DNA from: Gelatoporia subvermispora B
Lineage: Eukaryota > Basidiomycota > Agaricomycetes > Polyporales > Gelatoporiaceae
NCBI GenBank assembly: GCA_000320605.2
Contig: KB445796.1
Span: 1,807,698 to 1,871,697 of the forward strand
Direction of reading: 5' to 3'
DNA length: 64,000 nt
The notes under the pieces are model-generated. The model was not told where the DNA came from. It made no database searches and saw nothing but the letters and a program-made list of their open reading frames with translations. Positions 1 to 11,241 of the stretch are shown one piece after another (position 1 is the first letter of the stretch; each line of letters opens with the position of its first letter). A program made the position numbers and the translations under genes.

Positions 1-1
1 C

Positions 2-751
2 ACCGTCTCCATTACCTGCACCGACCAGCTCTCCCCCACTGGTGGGTCGTATGACCTACGCTTCACGCGCTCGTCCGAGGACGACCCCATGGGCATGTCC
101 GACGCGGACGAGCACCTCCGGCATAATCCCCATGAGGACGTCGAGCCGTTCCTGCGGAGTGTGCTCCGGCACGGGCGCCTGGCGGTCTCGCTGCACCGGC
201 TCGTCGCACTGCTGCGCGACACACTCCCGATTGTCACGGAGCTCGAGGACATCCGTCGAAACGCCGCCGGCGCGGGTGTTCCTGTGGACATCCTGCCCAA
301 GGCCGCCGGGTGGTTCAGAGTGCTGTATGGGGATCTCAGGTACGTGCGTCCCTGTGGTGTTGCTCTCGCATCTCACTTGACCTTCAGGCATGCGCTCGAC
401 TTCCGATTGATGACCGGCGCGCGTGTTGCTGTGCTGGACGGAGCGCATTCGCTTTTCATGCCGCGTGCGAGCGACGCTGCCGCAGCCCCCGCGAATGGCA
501 AACCGAGCTCGAAGGTCGGGGCCTTTAGCAGCGGATCCCGTAGCGATGCCAGTCTACTGCTCCAACCTATCCCGGACATGAAGACGATCGTACTGGAGGC
601 AGTTAAGGAGGCGACAGGGAAAGGCGCGCGCGGGCACGTCGCGCCGATCGATGTGGGTGTGATCTGCGACGCGTCCGCAGTGAGACCGGTAGCACGGGCG
701 CTGTACAAGAGGGTGCTGCAGCGGCTTGGCCAAGTTGGATCCATCAAGTAA
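2..751 (+). CDS. MED14: Mediator complex subunit 14 (Rgr1), C-terminal part, 5' end outside window
   Basis: The frame is open from the left edge to a TAA at 749-751, so only the C-terminal part is present. Fungal MED14 (Rgr1) is the scaffold joining the Mediator head, middle and tail modules that link activators to RNA polymerase II in the nucleus. The conserved stretches around NPHEDVEPFLRSVLRHGRL, LVALLRDTLPIVTELEDIR and LDFRLMTGARVAVLD match what I remember of the basidiomycete MED14 C-terminus. One intron at 340-387 (gtacgtg...ttcag) joins GDLR to HALDFRLM. It is 48 bases long and stop-free, so retention would only add 16 residues. The gene converges on the PEP carboxykinase gene, with 281 bases between the stops. 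The family call rests on pattern memory and is fairly confident. Confidence 0.75.
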   Translation, partial: TVSITCTDQLSPTGGSYDLRFTRSSEDDPMGMSDADEHLRHNPHEDVEPFLRSVLRHGRLAVSLHRLVALLRDTLPIVTELEDIRRNAAGAGVPVDILPKAAGWFRVLYGDLRYVRPCGVALASHLTFRHALDFRLMTGARVAVLDGAHSLFMPRASDAAAAPANGKPSSKVGAFSSGSRSDASLLLQPIPDMKTIVLEAVKEATGKGARGHVAPIDVGVICDASAVRPVARALYKRVLQRLGQVGSIK

Positions 752-1032
752 TGGCATTTGTACCTCGCTGGCCTCTGTATGGCGATGTGTGCATACGTGT
801 CGTGTATCATCTGTAACGCTGCTGTATACATAATACTTTCAACGAGTAATACGCAGGCTGTGAGTTTTTTTTTGGCTTCCATGTGTACTCGCGCATTGGA
901 CATGCAAGGAGGTTATCGCGGTGCGTATTATTGGAGATATGAAATAGTCCGAGATACACATGTATAGACACACCATCGTACACTCACCCCTCCGACCCGA
1001 GCGAACCAAGTACATCCTCTGCAACCTACACC

Positions 1033-3107
1033 TTACATCTGCGGGCCCGCAAGGCGCACCTTCTCGTCGACGTCCTGCTCATAGAGCGCAAACGCCTTCA
1101 TGAACATGCCGCCGAGCTTGCGCACTTCACGCTCGAACGCCTCCTTGTCCGCCCACGCGAGGCGCGGGTTGAGCAGCTCGCGCGGGACGCCGGGGAGCGC
1201 GGTGGGGATCTGGAGGTTGAACACGCCAAATGTCTCGTACTCCGCCGCGGCGAGCTCGCCCGAGTGCACCGCGTCGACAATGCGGCGCGTGTACGCGAGC
1301 GGGCAGCGCTTGCCCGTGCCGTAGCGGCCGCCCGTCCAGCCCGTGTTGATCAGCCAGCAGTCGACGTTGTGCTTGGCCATGCGCTCGGCGAGCATCTCGG
1401 CGTAGCGGCCGGGCTGCAGAGGGGTTAGTTTGTGCTATGAAGGGGAGGGAAAGGGGCACGTACGTGGAGAACGATAAACGGCGCGCTGTAGCATGTCGAG
1501 AAGGTCGGGATGGGCTCGAGGACGCCATCTTCAGTACCAGGCGTTTTCCTACGTGACGACTGAGTATATGCGCACAAATTGGCAGATGCACGTGACTTAC
1601 GAGGTGTATCCAGCCAGGAAGTGGTAGCTCGCCTGCTCCGGAGTGAGCTTGCTCACCGGCGGGAGCACACCGAACGCGTCACACGTGAGCATAATGATGT
1701 TGCTGGGCTGCTTGTCCACGACGCACGGGATCTTCGCGTTCGGGATGAACTCGATCGGGTACGCGCAGCGAGTGTTCTCGGTGATGCTGATGTCGTCGTA
1801 GTCGGGGATGCGCGTGAGCGGGTTGTACACGACGTTCTCCAGGATGCTCCCGAAGCGGATCGCGTTGAAGATCTCGGGCTCCTTCTCCGCAGAGAGGTTG
1901 ATACACTTGGCGTAGCACCCGCCCTCGATGTTGAAGACACCGGTGTCCGACCAGACGTGCTCATCGTCGCCGATGAGCAGACGGTTGGGGTCCGCGGAGA
2001 GCGTCGTTTTGCCCGTTCCCGAAAGCCCGAAGAAGAGTGTCACGTCGTTCTTCTCCTTGCCCACGTTCGCGGACGAGTGCAGCGAGAGCTGTCCGAACTT
2101 CACGGGTTGCAGGTAGTGCTGCGCGATGACGTCAGCGAGCGAAATCAGGGACGCACTGTGCAGGGACGCTTACCATGACGGAGAAGACGCCCTTCTTCAT
2201 CTCTCCCGCGTACTCCGTGCCGAGGATGACCATCTCCATCCGCTTGAAGTTGATCTCCACGGATGTTGTTGAAGACATGCCCTTCGTGAAGCGGTTCGCG
2301 GGGAACTGGCCGGCGTTGTAGATGATGAAGTCTGGTTCACCGAAATCCTTCAGCTCCTCTTCCGTCGGCCGGATCAGCATGTTATTCTGAAAAGGTGCTT
2401 GGCGCTCAATAACGGATCATAAACTTCTGCGGCCGAATTTGCTCACCATGAAGAGTGCATGGTATGCCCGCGCGCAAATGACGCGAACCTTGATCCGGTA
2501 TTTGGGATCCCACTTTGGGGTCACGATGGTTAGAATTCACTTGGTACGAAAATAGGGCACGGAAGGCGCACCCCGGCGAAGCCATCGAAGACGTAGACAT
2601 TGTCACGGGTATTCAGATAATCGATGGCGCGCTCTCTGTTGATCTCGAACGTGTCTGGAGACGGAATCAACACCTTGGGCACCTCTACACAGGTTTCGAA
2701 ACTTACGCTCGTCCAACTTGATGTTGATCGATCCCCACCAAATATCATCCTTCGAGGTATCCTCGTACACAATGCGCTTGTCCTTGGGGCTGCGTCCGGT
2801 CTTCTTCCCGGAAAAGTTGATGAGCGCACCGGACGAGGAGATGATGGCACCCTCGTTCCGGATGGCCTCCTCGTACAGCAACGCGACCGGAGCGTTTCGC
2901 TTGAGCGAGATGCGGTCCATGTCGAACCCAGCCTGCGAGAAATAGTCCAGATCGCGTCCGATCACTGTAGGATGTCGTGAGCGATGTACGGGTGTGCATA
3001 ACGAGTTCAGGAGACGTACGGTTGATCGGCTCGGCATCAAATGCTTGCGCATAGTTCTTGTGCAGAATGTGAGGGGTAACATAGGGCGTGCCGTGAGGGT
3101 AGACCAT
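1033..3107 (-). CDS. PCK1: Phosphoenolpyruvate carboxykinase (ATP)
   Basis: Converts oxaloacetate and ATP to phosphoenolpyruvate, ADP and CO2, the committed cytosolic step of gluconeogenesis. Eight exons: 3107-3020, 2964-2707, 2654-2572, 2512-2447, 2386-2174, 2118-1601, 1548-1464 and 1413-1033, giving about 563 residues, the normal size for fungal enzymes. The P-loop [13 protein letters not shown], the metal/nucleotide motif [11 protein letters not shown] and the substrate loop [15 protein letters not shown] are all intact. All junctions rejoin conserved sequence, such as [12 protein letters not shown] and [12 protein letters not shown] chose the ATG at 3105-3107 ([10 protein letters not shown]). 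Just upstream is a good acceptor, and a donor at 3241-3242 would give a 123-base intron in the 5' UTR. A TATA box at 3353-3359 fits that transcript. A longer N-terminus from a start upstream of the TATA box is possible but less likely. Confidence 0.95.
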
Positions 3108-3352
3108 GTCGACGATTGTCTGTGATAATACAGGATCAGATACGGTCACAGGGAGGTGGTGGTGCACGGAGGAGCTCCGGGAAGCACGAGCTAGGCGTGA
3201 CTCGTAGCGGATGTGGCAGGTGATGAGCAGCGGCGTACTTACAGCGTGTGAACGGGAACGGAGGGTATGTGTACGATGTGGGACACGTCGAGGAGGATGG
3301 CGGAGGGCGGTGCGGGGGGAGGAGCGATCGGGGTGTGGAGAGGGTTGGAGGA

Positions 3353-3359
3353 CTTTATA
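3353..3359 (-). promoter_or_regulatory. TATA box of the PEP carboxykinase gene
   Basis: The minus strand reads TATAAAG here. A start of transcription about 30 bases downstream would lie before the predicted 5' UTR donor at 3242, consistent with a spliced leader. No other TATA-like site lies closer to the chosen start codon. Confidence 0.5.
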
Positions 3360-4681
3360 GCTCGCAGCAGCCGCTGCATCCAAAGTGGATTTCCTTATTT
3401 GGGCAAAACACAGGCAGTCACGAGACCCGGATGGGCTCTACGACCCGGGGCAATCCGTGTACAGGAGCAATCGGGAGACCGAACGGAACGCAGACCAGTC
3501 CAAGCGGGGCCAACTATGTCCGTTGTACCCGACGAGACAGAGGGCGGGGGCGGGGTAGTGATGAACAGCGAGAGTCCTGCCAGCGCGCTGGACGCGCTGG
3601 ACGAGATGGTGGTCGATGGGCAGGAGAGTCCGAAGCTGATACGTGCTCAGGAGTACCCTGCGCTGCTGACTTGTTCCGATATTCCCTTCCATTCACATGG
3701 CTGCCGTAGAGCTTCCGGATCTGCGCACACGCGCAGTTGCAGCCAGCGGACACTTCGCCGCCGTCGTCTGCATCGCTCTCGAGGGCAGCAGCCACAGTCG
3801 ACCACCTGCATGCGCTGGGTGTTGCCGACACCGAGTTTGGAGAATGTGAAGTCATCGCTTTGTGTACATCAAACTCTGCTCCTGCGATATCCTGCAACGG
3901 CACACGCCTCCGCGAAAATTCACCCAAGTTCCTCGAGGGAACTCGTCTCCGTCGCCGTCTATTCGTCCTCCAAGCGGAACGGCTCTGCAGAAGCAGATTG
4001 CGGGGCGCCGCATTTGTTCTGGGCCCCGACGCTGCATAATCCATCCATCCGGACCTCGGGGCGGCTGCCTCGAGCAACCACGATATTCACGGGACCGCGC
4101 GCCGCTCGCCGACCCCGCCTACGCGAACCGACTCGCGGAACTTGTTGAGCGGGACCCTCGACGTTGCCAGCGGCGCGAAGAACCGATGCAACAGCCTGTG
4201 GCAGCCCACTGCTTGCACAGCCTGTACCATACCCCCGCCTTCACCTTCGAGACCAGCTATCTATAGCCACCGCTTCTCACTCGCGCAACCGTTATTAGCA
4301 AGGCCCGCCTCCCGTGCAACCAGACACAGTCGTGACCGGATTGTCGGGGCTATTCACACTCACACGCATCCAGCTCATCGGACATCACCTTTCGGCCTAA
4401 TCGTCCGTCTCGAGAACAGCTAGACTTATCTGAGCCAGCCAGGCTCGAGCGATCTGCACAGGGCGACAGGTCAGTCCAGATGCCGCCACGAAAATGCCTC
4501 CGTCGGAACCGCGCGGTGGCGCAGCTATCACTTCGACCGCAGCCTGGCACAGATGTCAATGCAATGCATTTCAATGAAGATGCAGGTGTCACAGATACAA
4601 AAAGATGCGAGATATGCAAGGGGTCAACATTAACATGCAGAGAACAGAGACCGACATTCCAATCACCGAGAACTGCACCAT
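3360..4681. other. Intergenic stretch without a supported gene
   Basis: About 1.3 kb between the start of the PEP carboxykinase gene and the 3' end of the next minus-strand gene. Several frames stay open (for example 3737-4039 on the plus strand and 3514-4077 on the minus strand), but the region is GC-rich. I recognise no domain, and no splice pattern joins the frames into a convincing protein. It probably carries the PEP carboxykinase upstream region and perhaps a small unrecognised gene. Confidence 0.4.
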
Positions 4682-7173
4682 TCATCGCGCCACCGCAGGA
4701 GAGCTCAGCGCGAACAGATTCAGCGCGTCCTCCGACGACAGCTCCTGTGCACAAGTCCAGCCCCTGCGGGCGCCGTATCTCAGCCTGGACTTCGGTCTGG
4801 GTGGCAATCGCGCACTACAGCTAGTGTGCTGCGGCTCCTCCGCATCTACATTGCCATCTGGCCCTGCCTCCGTTCTCTGCCGCGCGTGGGCAAAGCTTCC
4901 CGGGAAGGAGTGCCGAGCCCCGCGGTGTGGGTGCAAGACGGTGCAATTCGTCTGCGCGTCCGCGAGGAGCGAGGTAAAATTGAAGACACGGTACTGGGCG
5001 TGCAGGGCTGCGTTCGCCTCCTCCTCTTGTTCCCCCTCCGTACGGCCTCCGTCTTCGTCTGGCGTGCGAGACCTTACACTAGGCACTCTCGACTTCAGTG
5101 GGCTCTCCGGACTACGCGCCCGCGGTGCACCCAGGCCCGCCCTCCTTCCTAGTGCACCCGCCATGTTGGTCTGGCTGGAGCAGCGCTGCACGCGTCTCGG
5201 CGCTGGCTCCGACTTGCGCGCATGTGAGCGCAGAACGCGGCCTGCCTCCACATCCCCGATCACCTCTGCCTCCGATTGCAGTACCCGCCTGCGCTTCGCT
5301 AGCCGGTGTTGCTGTTGCGCAGGTCTCTTGCGCACCCACGTCCCCACCATCTCCTCCCACTCCCACTCATCGTCCTCCCCTTCCTGCTCTTGTTCGCGCT
5401 CCTGCGCACGCGCAGGACCGCGTCTCTGGGCTTTCAGAGACTCCGATCGCCTGCGGGGGCGGGAGAAGCAGCGCGCCTCAGCTGCGTCGACCTCCTCTGC
5501 GATACATGCCCGTAGAGCATCGGTATCATGCGCAGCGGGCGCAGTGCGGGGCATAGTCAGGCTCAGTGTGTCGAGGTGACGGAGTGCGCTAGACCAAAGG
5601 GCAGCCTCAGCGTGAGGCAGCGCACGGGCACGGAGGGAGGTTGTAAGGGATGTCAGGACCTGCATAGGGGGCGCATGTGGGCTAGACGGAGGAGGCGTTG
5701 GCGTGTCAGCAGGCGTGGTGGGAGACCCGTCCGGATCGGAGAGGCTTTGGGAGGGCGATGCAAAGATGATAGAAGCGAGAGGTTCGTACGTCTCTGAGAC
5801 GAGGCGGGCGGCTTGAAGAATGCTCCGGAGCGCGGCTATGTCTTCGGGATGGGAATTGTTGACCATCGGTGATGCAAGGCAGTATGTTGCGAGGGACGCT
5901 AGGGAACTGGCGAGCGCGGAACCGGCAGGTGTTGTCCCATCTTGATGAACGTGCAGCGCGAAGGGTTTCACGTGCAGTAGGAAGTCAAGGATATTTCGGA
6001 ACTCTCCTTTCAAGTCACCCTGCCCACTCGATGGACCTTGCGTATGCGAATATAGGTGTGCAAGTATATGCTTGACCCATCTTGCAAGGCGTCCTTGAAG
6101 GCGGGAATCCTGCTCCTCGTCAACTTCCCTGCACTTCCGCTTCTTGCTCTGCGGCTTCGAGGAATCGGAAATCGTAATATGTCTTGCGAGTCCCGAACAA
6201 AGTGCTACATAGGCACCGCAAGAGTCGCTCGAACGCAGTCCGCGCGCCAGGCGAGCGACGGCCTTGGATGCCCAGGCCTCCCTATGCTCGCGTGGTGACT
6301 CGTCCAGGACATCCAGGAGGATGCTGACAAATGTATGGTTATCCATCGTCGGGTGCTGCACAGCACACGCAGCGCGAAGGTCCACGAGGAATTCTGAGCT
6401 CGCGGGATGCGCCAGAGCGCAAGAGTGCCCTGCGGTCGGATGCGGTCGGATGGCAAGCTCAAGGAAGGCGTGCAGGACGGCGCGTGCTTCGTGCTGCAGG
6501 CGGTACGCGAGGCAGAGGTCGAGCGCTGTGGAAAGAAGGGTTGGGTTATGCGGGCAGGTATGCAAGACGAGTGCAAGGGCGTATGACGCGATGGCATGGC
6601 TGCAAGTGCAAGCCCGGCTCGTTAGGCCCAGCATGTCTCATCAAACGTGAATACGCACCTGCGGCGGTGGGCAGGGACGGCTTCGAAGAGCGGGTCGGTG
6701 ATTCGTGTGTGGTCGTCGTCCGCGGAGGGGTCTGCTTCGGCTTGCTCCTCCTCAAATACCAGTACCTCTTCGTGGATGGCGCGTCCGATCACCTTCGCAC
6801 ACATCTCGGCCAGGCTCGGCACGCGGCTCGAGTGCGTTGGGTTTGGTTGGCCGAAGGCGACCTGGAGGATGTTGCGGAATGCATCCCGGACTTCGTATAT
6901 CCGCTTGGAGAGCTGAAAGGCATCGACCATGCGCCGGTCGAGGTATATGCGCGTTTCGAGACTGTCCGGAGGCGGGAGGAGCGCGAGAGGTGGTGTGCTA
7001 TCGTCGATGGGGGATCTGCGGGAGGAAGAATTCTTGTATGTCACGGAAGCGGTATGTCGTAGTTGCGATGATGGGTTTGAATGGTTCGCGAGAGCAATGC
7101 ATTTGGCACGGAGAGAGCGAAAGAGACGGTTAATGCGGGATGTTGTGAGATGTGCGCCGGAGTTGTTTGACAT
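4682..7173 (-). CDS. Large unknown protein, probably nuclear
   Basis: Two exons, 7173-6659 and 6599-4682, encode about 810 residues. The 59-base intron has a good donor (gtgcgt), a CTAAC branch site and a TTGCAG acceptor. I do not recognise the family. The N-terminal 200 residues look conserved and helical (SRINRLFRSLRAKCIALA; RIYLDRRMVDAFQLSKRIY), followed by further helical stretches. The C-terminal half is low-complexity: Pro/Ser-rich, then acidic (runs of Glu and Asp) and basic patches. KKRK and RPRRRSESLK resemble nuclear localisation signals. I started at MSNNSG; an in-frame ATG 66 bases upstream (7237-7239) is possible. It shares a short divergent promoter with MCM2, suggesting a role expressed in growing or dividing cells, which is inference only. 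Confidence 0.7.
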
Positions 7174-7460
7174 GTGAACTGCAGACGATGTATTCGATGA
7201 GATGCTGGGGGGTAAAAATGCGTAGAACAGATTTCGCAATACGTGATGATGGGTATAACGATACTAATAAAGAAGGGTGCACGAAAAACTCGAACCTCGA
7301 GTCTTGAGCCTGGAGCCTGGAGGTGTTGAGTGGCAGCGGAATCGCGTCTGTGGCTGAATCAAACTCCGCTCAATGAGTCGCGTCGCGTCGCCTCTGCTCG
7401 GCGACTCTTTTCACACTACCCTCGCTTGCGAATCCTCCACGACAAGTAATTCATTCCACA
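7174..7460. promoter_or_regulatory. Divergent promoter region between the unknown gene and MCM2
   Basis: Only 287 bases separate the two start codons, so the genes must share upstream control DNA. A direct repeat of the type CGCGTCGCGTCGC lies near 7379-7391. No clear TATA box is seen in either direction. Confidence 0.6.
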
Positions 7461-10400
7461 ATGCCCGTGCGTAAATTATATCTGCGAAAGTAAAATGCGA
7501 ACTTACAAGCATTCCAGACACCTCGAGGAGCAAAACGTCCCCGGTCCAGGAGCCCACAGCCGGGCTCATCTCCCTCTGCACGTCCAGCTCTGACACGACG
7601 CGACTCTGCCTCGTCTCTTCCACCCTCGTCTCCCCCGCCCCCTTTCTCCGACACCGATGACAGCTTAGACGAGCGTGACGCTATCCGAGATGTCGATGGA
7701 GCCGACGATGATGAGGACGGCGAGGACCTGTTCGGAGAGAACCTCGCCGAGTATGTCTCACGCTTGAAGCGACGCGTCCTCCTTGTGTCTGACTACTATT
7801 ATGATCCAGAGACTATGCTGAGCATGACGCACTCGATCGGTACTCTGACACCGGATTGGACGATGCGGAAGACTTCGACCCCATGTCCGCTGCCGCGCGG
7901 CGTGCGGCAGAGGCGAAGATGGCGCGTCGTGACCGCGAGGAGCGGGGAGGACGCAGGGGCGCGCGGGCGTCGCGCCGAGATCGCATGCCTGAGTTCTTGC
8001 AGAGTGATGATCTCGAGGACGAGCCTGATGGCGGCCTGCTATTTGGCATGAAGAGGCGTACGAGGAGGCAGTATGACGAGAGAAAGGAGATGGACGATGT
8101 GGAGGGCATTGAGGACGTCAGTGCTCTGGCCCACCGTTTTCGCGTTCAAATATGCTGAATACTCACTCGTGCAGGAACTGCCTCTCGAGCAACTGAGTGA
8201 CATCAAGGCGAAGTCCATTGTAGAGTGGATTGCAAACGAGCGCGTCCGGCGGTCTATCGTCCGTCACTTCCGCCACTTCTTGATGACATACGTGGATGAG
8301 CATGGAGCATCCGTCTATGGCCAACGTATCCGAAATCTTGGAGAAAGTGAGGACATTGTATAGTCTGCACGTCACGGCGCTGATCTCGGTTCGCTCAGAC
8401 AACTCCGAGTCCTTGGAAGTCTCGTACCTCCACTTGGCTGTGTCGAAGCCGATTCTGGCGTACTTCCTCACCAACTCACCGGCTACGATGTTGACCATCT
8501 TCGATGAAGTCGCACTCAACGCTATTCTTGTCTACTACCCCTCTTATGAGCGCATCCACTCAGAAGTGCATGTGCGCATCACCGATCTTCCTCTCAGCTC
8601 CTCCCTGCGCGACCTGCGGAGGGCGAATCTCAACAACCTTGTCCGAGTCTCAGGTGTTGTCACTCGGAGGACGGGAGTCTTCCCGCAGCTCAAGTACGTG
8701 AAATTTGACTGCCGCAAGTGCGGCGCTGTCCTCGGCCCCTTCTATCAAGATGCGACGAAGGAAGTCAGAATTAGCTATTGCCCGAACTGCGAGAGCAAAG
8801 GTCCATTCCCCGTGAACTCCGACCAGGTGGGTGCTCCCGGCAGTTTTTCATAGCATTTTCGCTTACTACCGTCCCGTAGACCGTCTACCGCAACTATCAG
8901 AGGATAACTCTCCAGGAGTCGCCGGGCACAGTACCTCCTGGTCGTCTCCCCAGACATCGTGAAGTCATTCTCCTGTGGGACTTGATCGATAAGGCGAAGC
9001 CTGGTGATGAGATTGTGAGTCGGATATGCCTCCGTATTTTTCTACAACTGACGACGCCCATATAGGAAATAACCGGTATTTATCGCAACAACTTCGACGC
9101 GTCGCTTAACTCGAAGAACGGCTTCCCCGTTTTCTCGACCATCATCGAAGCCAATCATGTCAATCAGAAGGACGATGAATTTGCTGCATTCCGGCTGACC
9201 GAAGAAGATGAGAGAGAAATCCGTGCGCTTTCCAAGGATGACCGTATCCGCAAACGGATCGTCAAGTCCATTGCACCCTCCATCTATGGCCACGAGGATA
9301 TCAAGACCGCTCTAGCTCTATCGATGTTTAGCGGTGTCCGGAAAGACAGAGATGGGCACCGTGTTCGTGGAGATATCAATGTCCTCCTCCTTGGAGACCC
9401 TGGTACGGCCAAGTCGCAGTTCCTGAAGTACGTCGAGAAGACCGCGCATCGCTCCGTCTTTGCGACCGGTCAGGGCGCGTCTGCTGTCGGTCTTACCGCG
9501 AGCGTGCGCAAGGACCCCATCACGCGTGAATGGACGCTGGAAGGAGGAGCCCTCGTGCTTGCGGACAAGGGAACTTGTCTTATTGATGAGTTCGACAAGA
9601 TGAACGATTCGGATCGGACGTCCATTCACGAGGCCATGGAGCAGCAGACGATCTCGATCTCCAAGGCGGGCATTGTTACTCAGCTCCAGGCACGATGCGC
9701 AGTCATCGCTGCTGCTAACCCGGTTCGAGGGCGATACAACCCGACCGTCCCGTTCCAACAGAATGTGGAACTGACGGAGCCGATCTTGTCTCGTTTCGAC
9801 ATCCTGCTGGTCGTGAAGGACACTGTCGACCCGGTGCAAGATGAGTTGCTCGCGCGGTATGTCGTAGGCAGTCATTTGCGGAGCCATCCCAAGTTCGAGG
9901 CGGAGGCGGACGAGATGAATGTCGGTACTACTCTTGACGCGGATGTGAGAACTTCAAAGTCTTCATGCAGTACGTATGTTGACACCATTGTGTAGATCAT
10001 TCCTCAAGATCTGCTGCGGAAGTACATCATGTACGCCCGCGAGAAGGTCAAGCCTAAGCTGTACGACATAGACCAGGAGAAGCTCTCGCGGCTGTACGCT
10101 GACCTCCGTCGCGAGTCTCTCGCCACTGGATCCTACGGTATAACGGCACGTCATTTAGAGAGTATGATCCGTATGGCGGAGGCCAGCGCGAAGATGTCGC
10201 TCCGCGAGTACGTCCGTGCGGATGATGTGGACTTGGCAATCTCCGTCGCCATCGGCAGCTTCGTGAATGCACAAAAAATGTCGATCAAGAAGACTCTGGA
10301 ACGCGTAAGTGACTTATGAATGAGCTGATTGGATGGGACTGACAGGCTACTCTTGGAACAGAGCTTCCGCAAATATCTCAGCCAGGCGCGCGATCATGAG

Positions 10401-10695
10401 GAATTGCTCTCCTACATCCTTGGCCAGATCGTCAAGGAGAAAGCGCGATTCTTCCAGCTCCAGCGGCATCAGCAGCCCGAGTTCATCACTATCAAGGTAT
10501 CTGAGCTTGATGAACGCGTACGTTTATGCAGTCCTACACATACCTCTGTTTGTACTGATCTGGACAACTGATTAGGCAAAGGAGCACGATATCTTCGACA
10601 CCGCTCCGTTCATGCGCTCCAAACTGTTTGCTGCGAACGGCTACAGGCTGAACAATGGCGTCATCGAGAAAAGGTTCGGGCGTGTCGCACACTAA
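7461..10695 (+). CDS. MCM2: DNA replication licensing factor MCM2
   Basis: Subunit of the hexameric MCM2-7 helicase that unwinds DNA at replication forks. Ten exons: 7461-7466, 7518-7750, 7810-8116, 8175-8346, 8399-8826, 8880-9014, 9066-9944, 9996-10304, 10362-10517 and 10576-10695, about 914 residues. The first exon is only ATGCCC. The Ser/Pro-rich acidic N-terminus ([19 protein letters not shown]) is typical of MCM2 rather than other MCMs and is the region that binds histones and the DDK kinase. A C4 zinc site (CRKC...CPNC), Walker [11 protein letters not shown] near residue 537, Walker B LIDEFDKM and the arginine finger SRFD are intact. The MCM2-type stretch [20 protein letters not shown] settles the paralogue. 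All introns are 51-59 bases and splice in frame. Confidence 0.95.
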
Positions 10696-11241
10696 ACGCA
10701 CTCGTAATTCGACTCGGATTGGTGAAAAGTGTACTACCTATCACTCTGGTTCTCAGCGTTTGGGTTCTTCGGAGTATTTTTGCTGTCCCTTGATTGCATC
10801 TGCTGTATCGTTGTACTCCTCATTCCAATATATTCTTCTGTGTGGACTTGGGCACAAGCTGTAAAATGTGTTTTCGATCGCAGCCAGTTATTGATATACC
10901 GACACGGTGCGATTCGAGTGTATCATGATAATGTCAATTACCCACGGACAATCCCTTTCGCGTTATATAAACTTATCCCTTCCGAAGATTCATCAAATTC
11001 AGGCGTGTTGCAATTTCGAGTGCAACCAGCCTTATGTTAGAGTCTATATGACATTGCCACGTCGACCATAGCGAATCTGCTTGCCGAGCACGCGACAATT
11101 GCGAAGATGCACGAATTGAACATTCGCGTGAATAACCTCGCAATTTCTGAGCGATACTCCAAGAAGTAGTCATTGACCTGTGTCAGATCTGGATCAGAAA
11201 GAAATATGCCAAGGTATTGGCCACGTACATGTGTTGTATTC
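10696..11241. other. Gap between convergent MCM2 and DUF6535 genes
   Basis: AT-richer than its surroundings and without a credible coding frame. It should hold the 3' UTRs and polyadenylation signals of the two converging genes. Nothing else is seen. Confidence 0.6.

Noticed and set aside
2513..2571. Possible frame break in PEP carboxykinase between FAG and KYRIKV
   Set aside because: A 59-base intron with a CTAAC branch site and acceptor CCAAAG restores [12 protein letters not shown] exactly.
3267..4148. 293-codon plus-strand frame upstream of PEP carboxykinase
   Set aside because: It begins opposite the PEP carboxykinase leader and TATA box, has promoter-like composition and no recognisable domain; kept only as an unresolved interval.
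6264..7062. Plus-strand open frames opposite the unknown gene upstream of MCM2
   Set aside because: They mirror well-supported minus-strand exons and change frame without splice logic.
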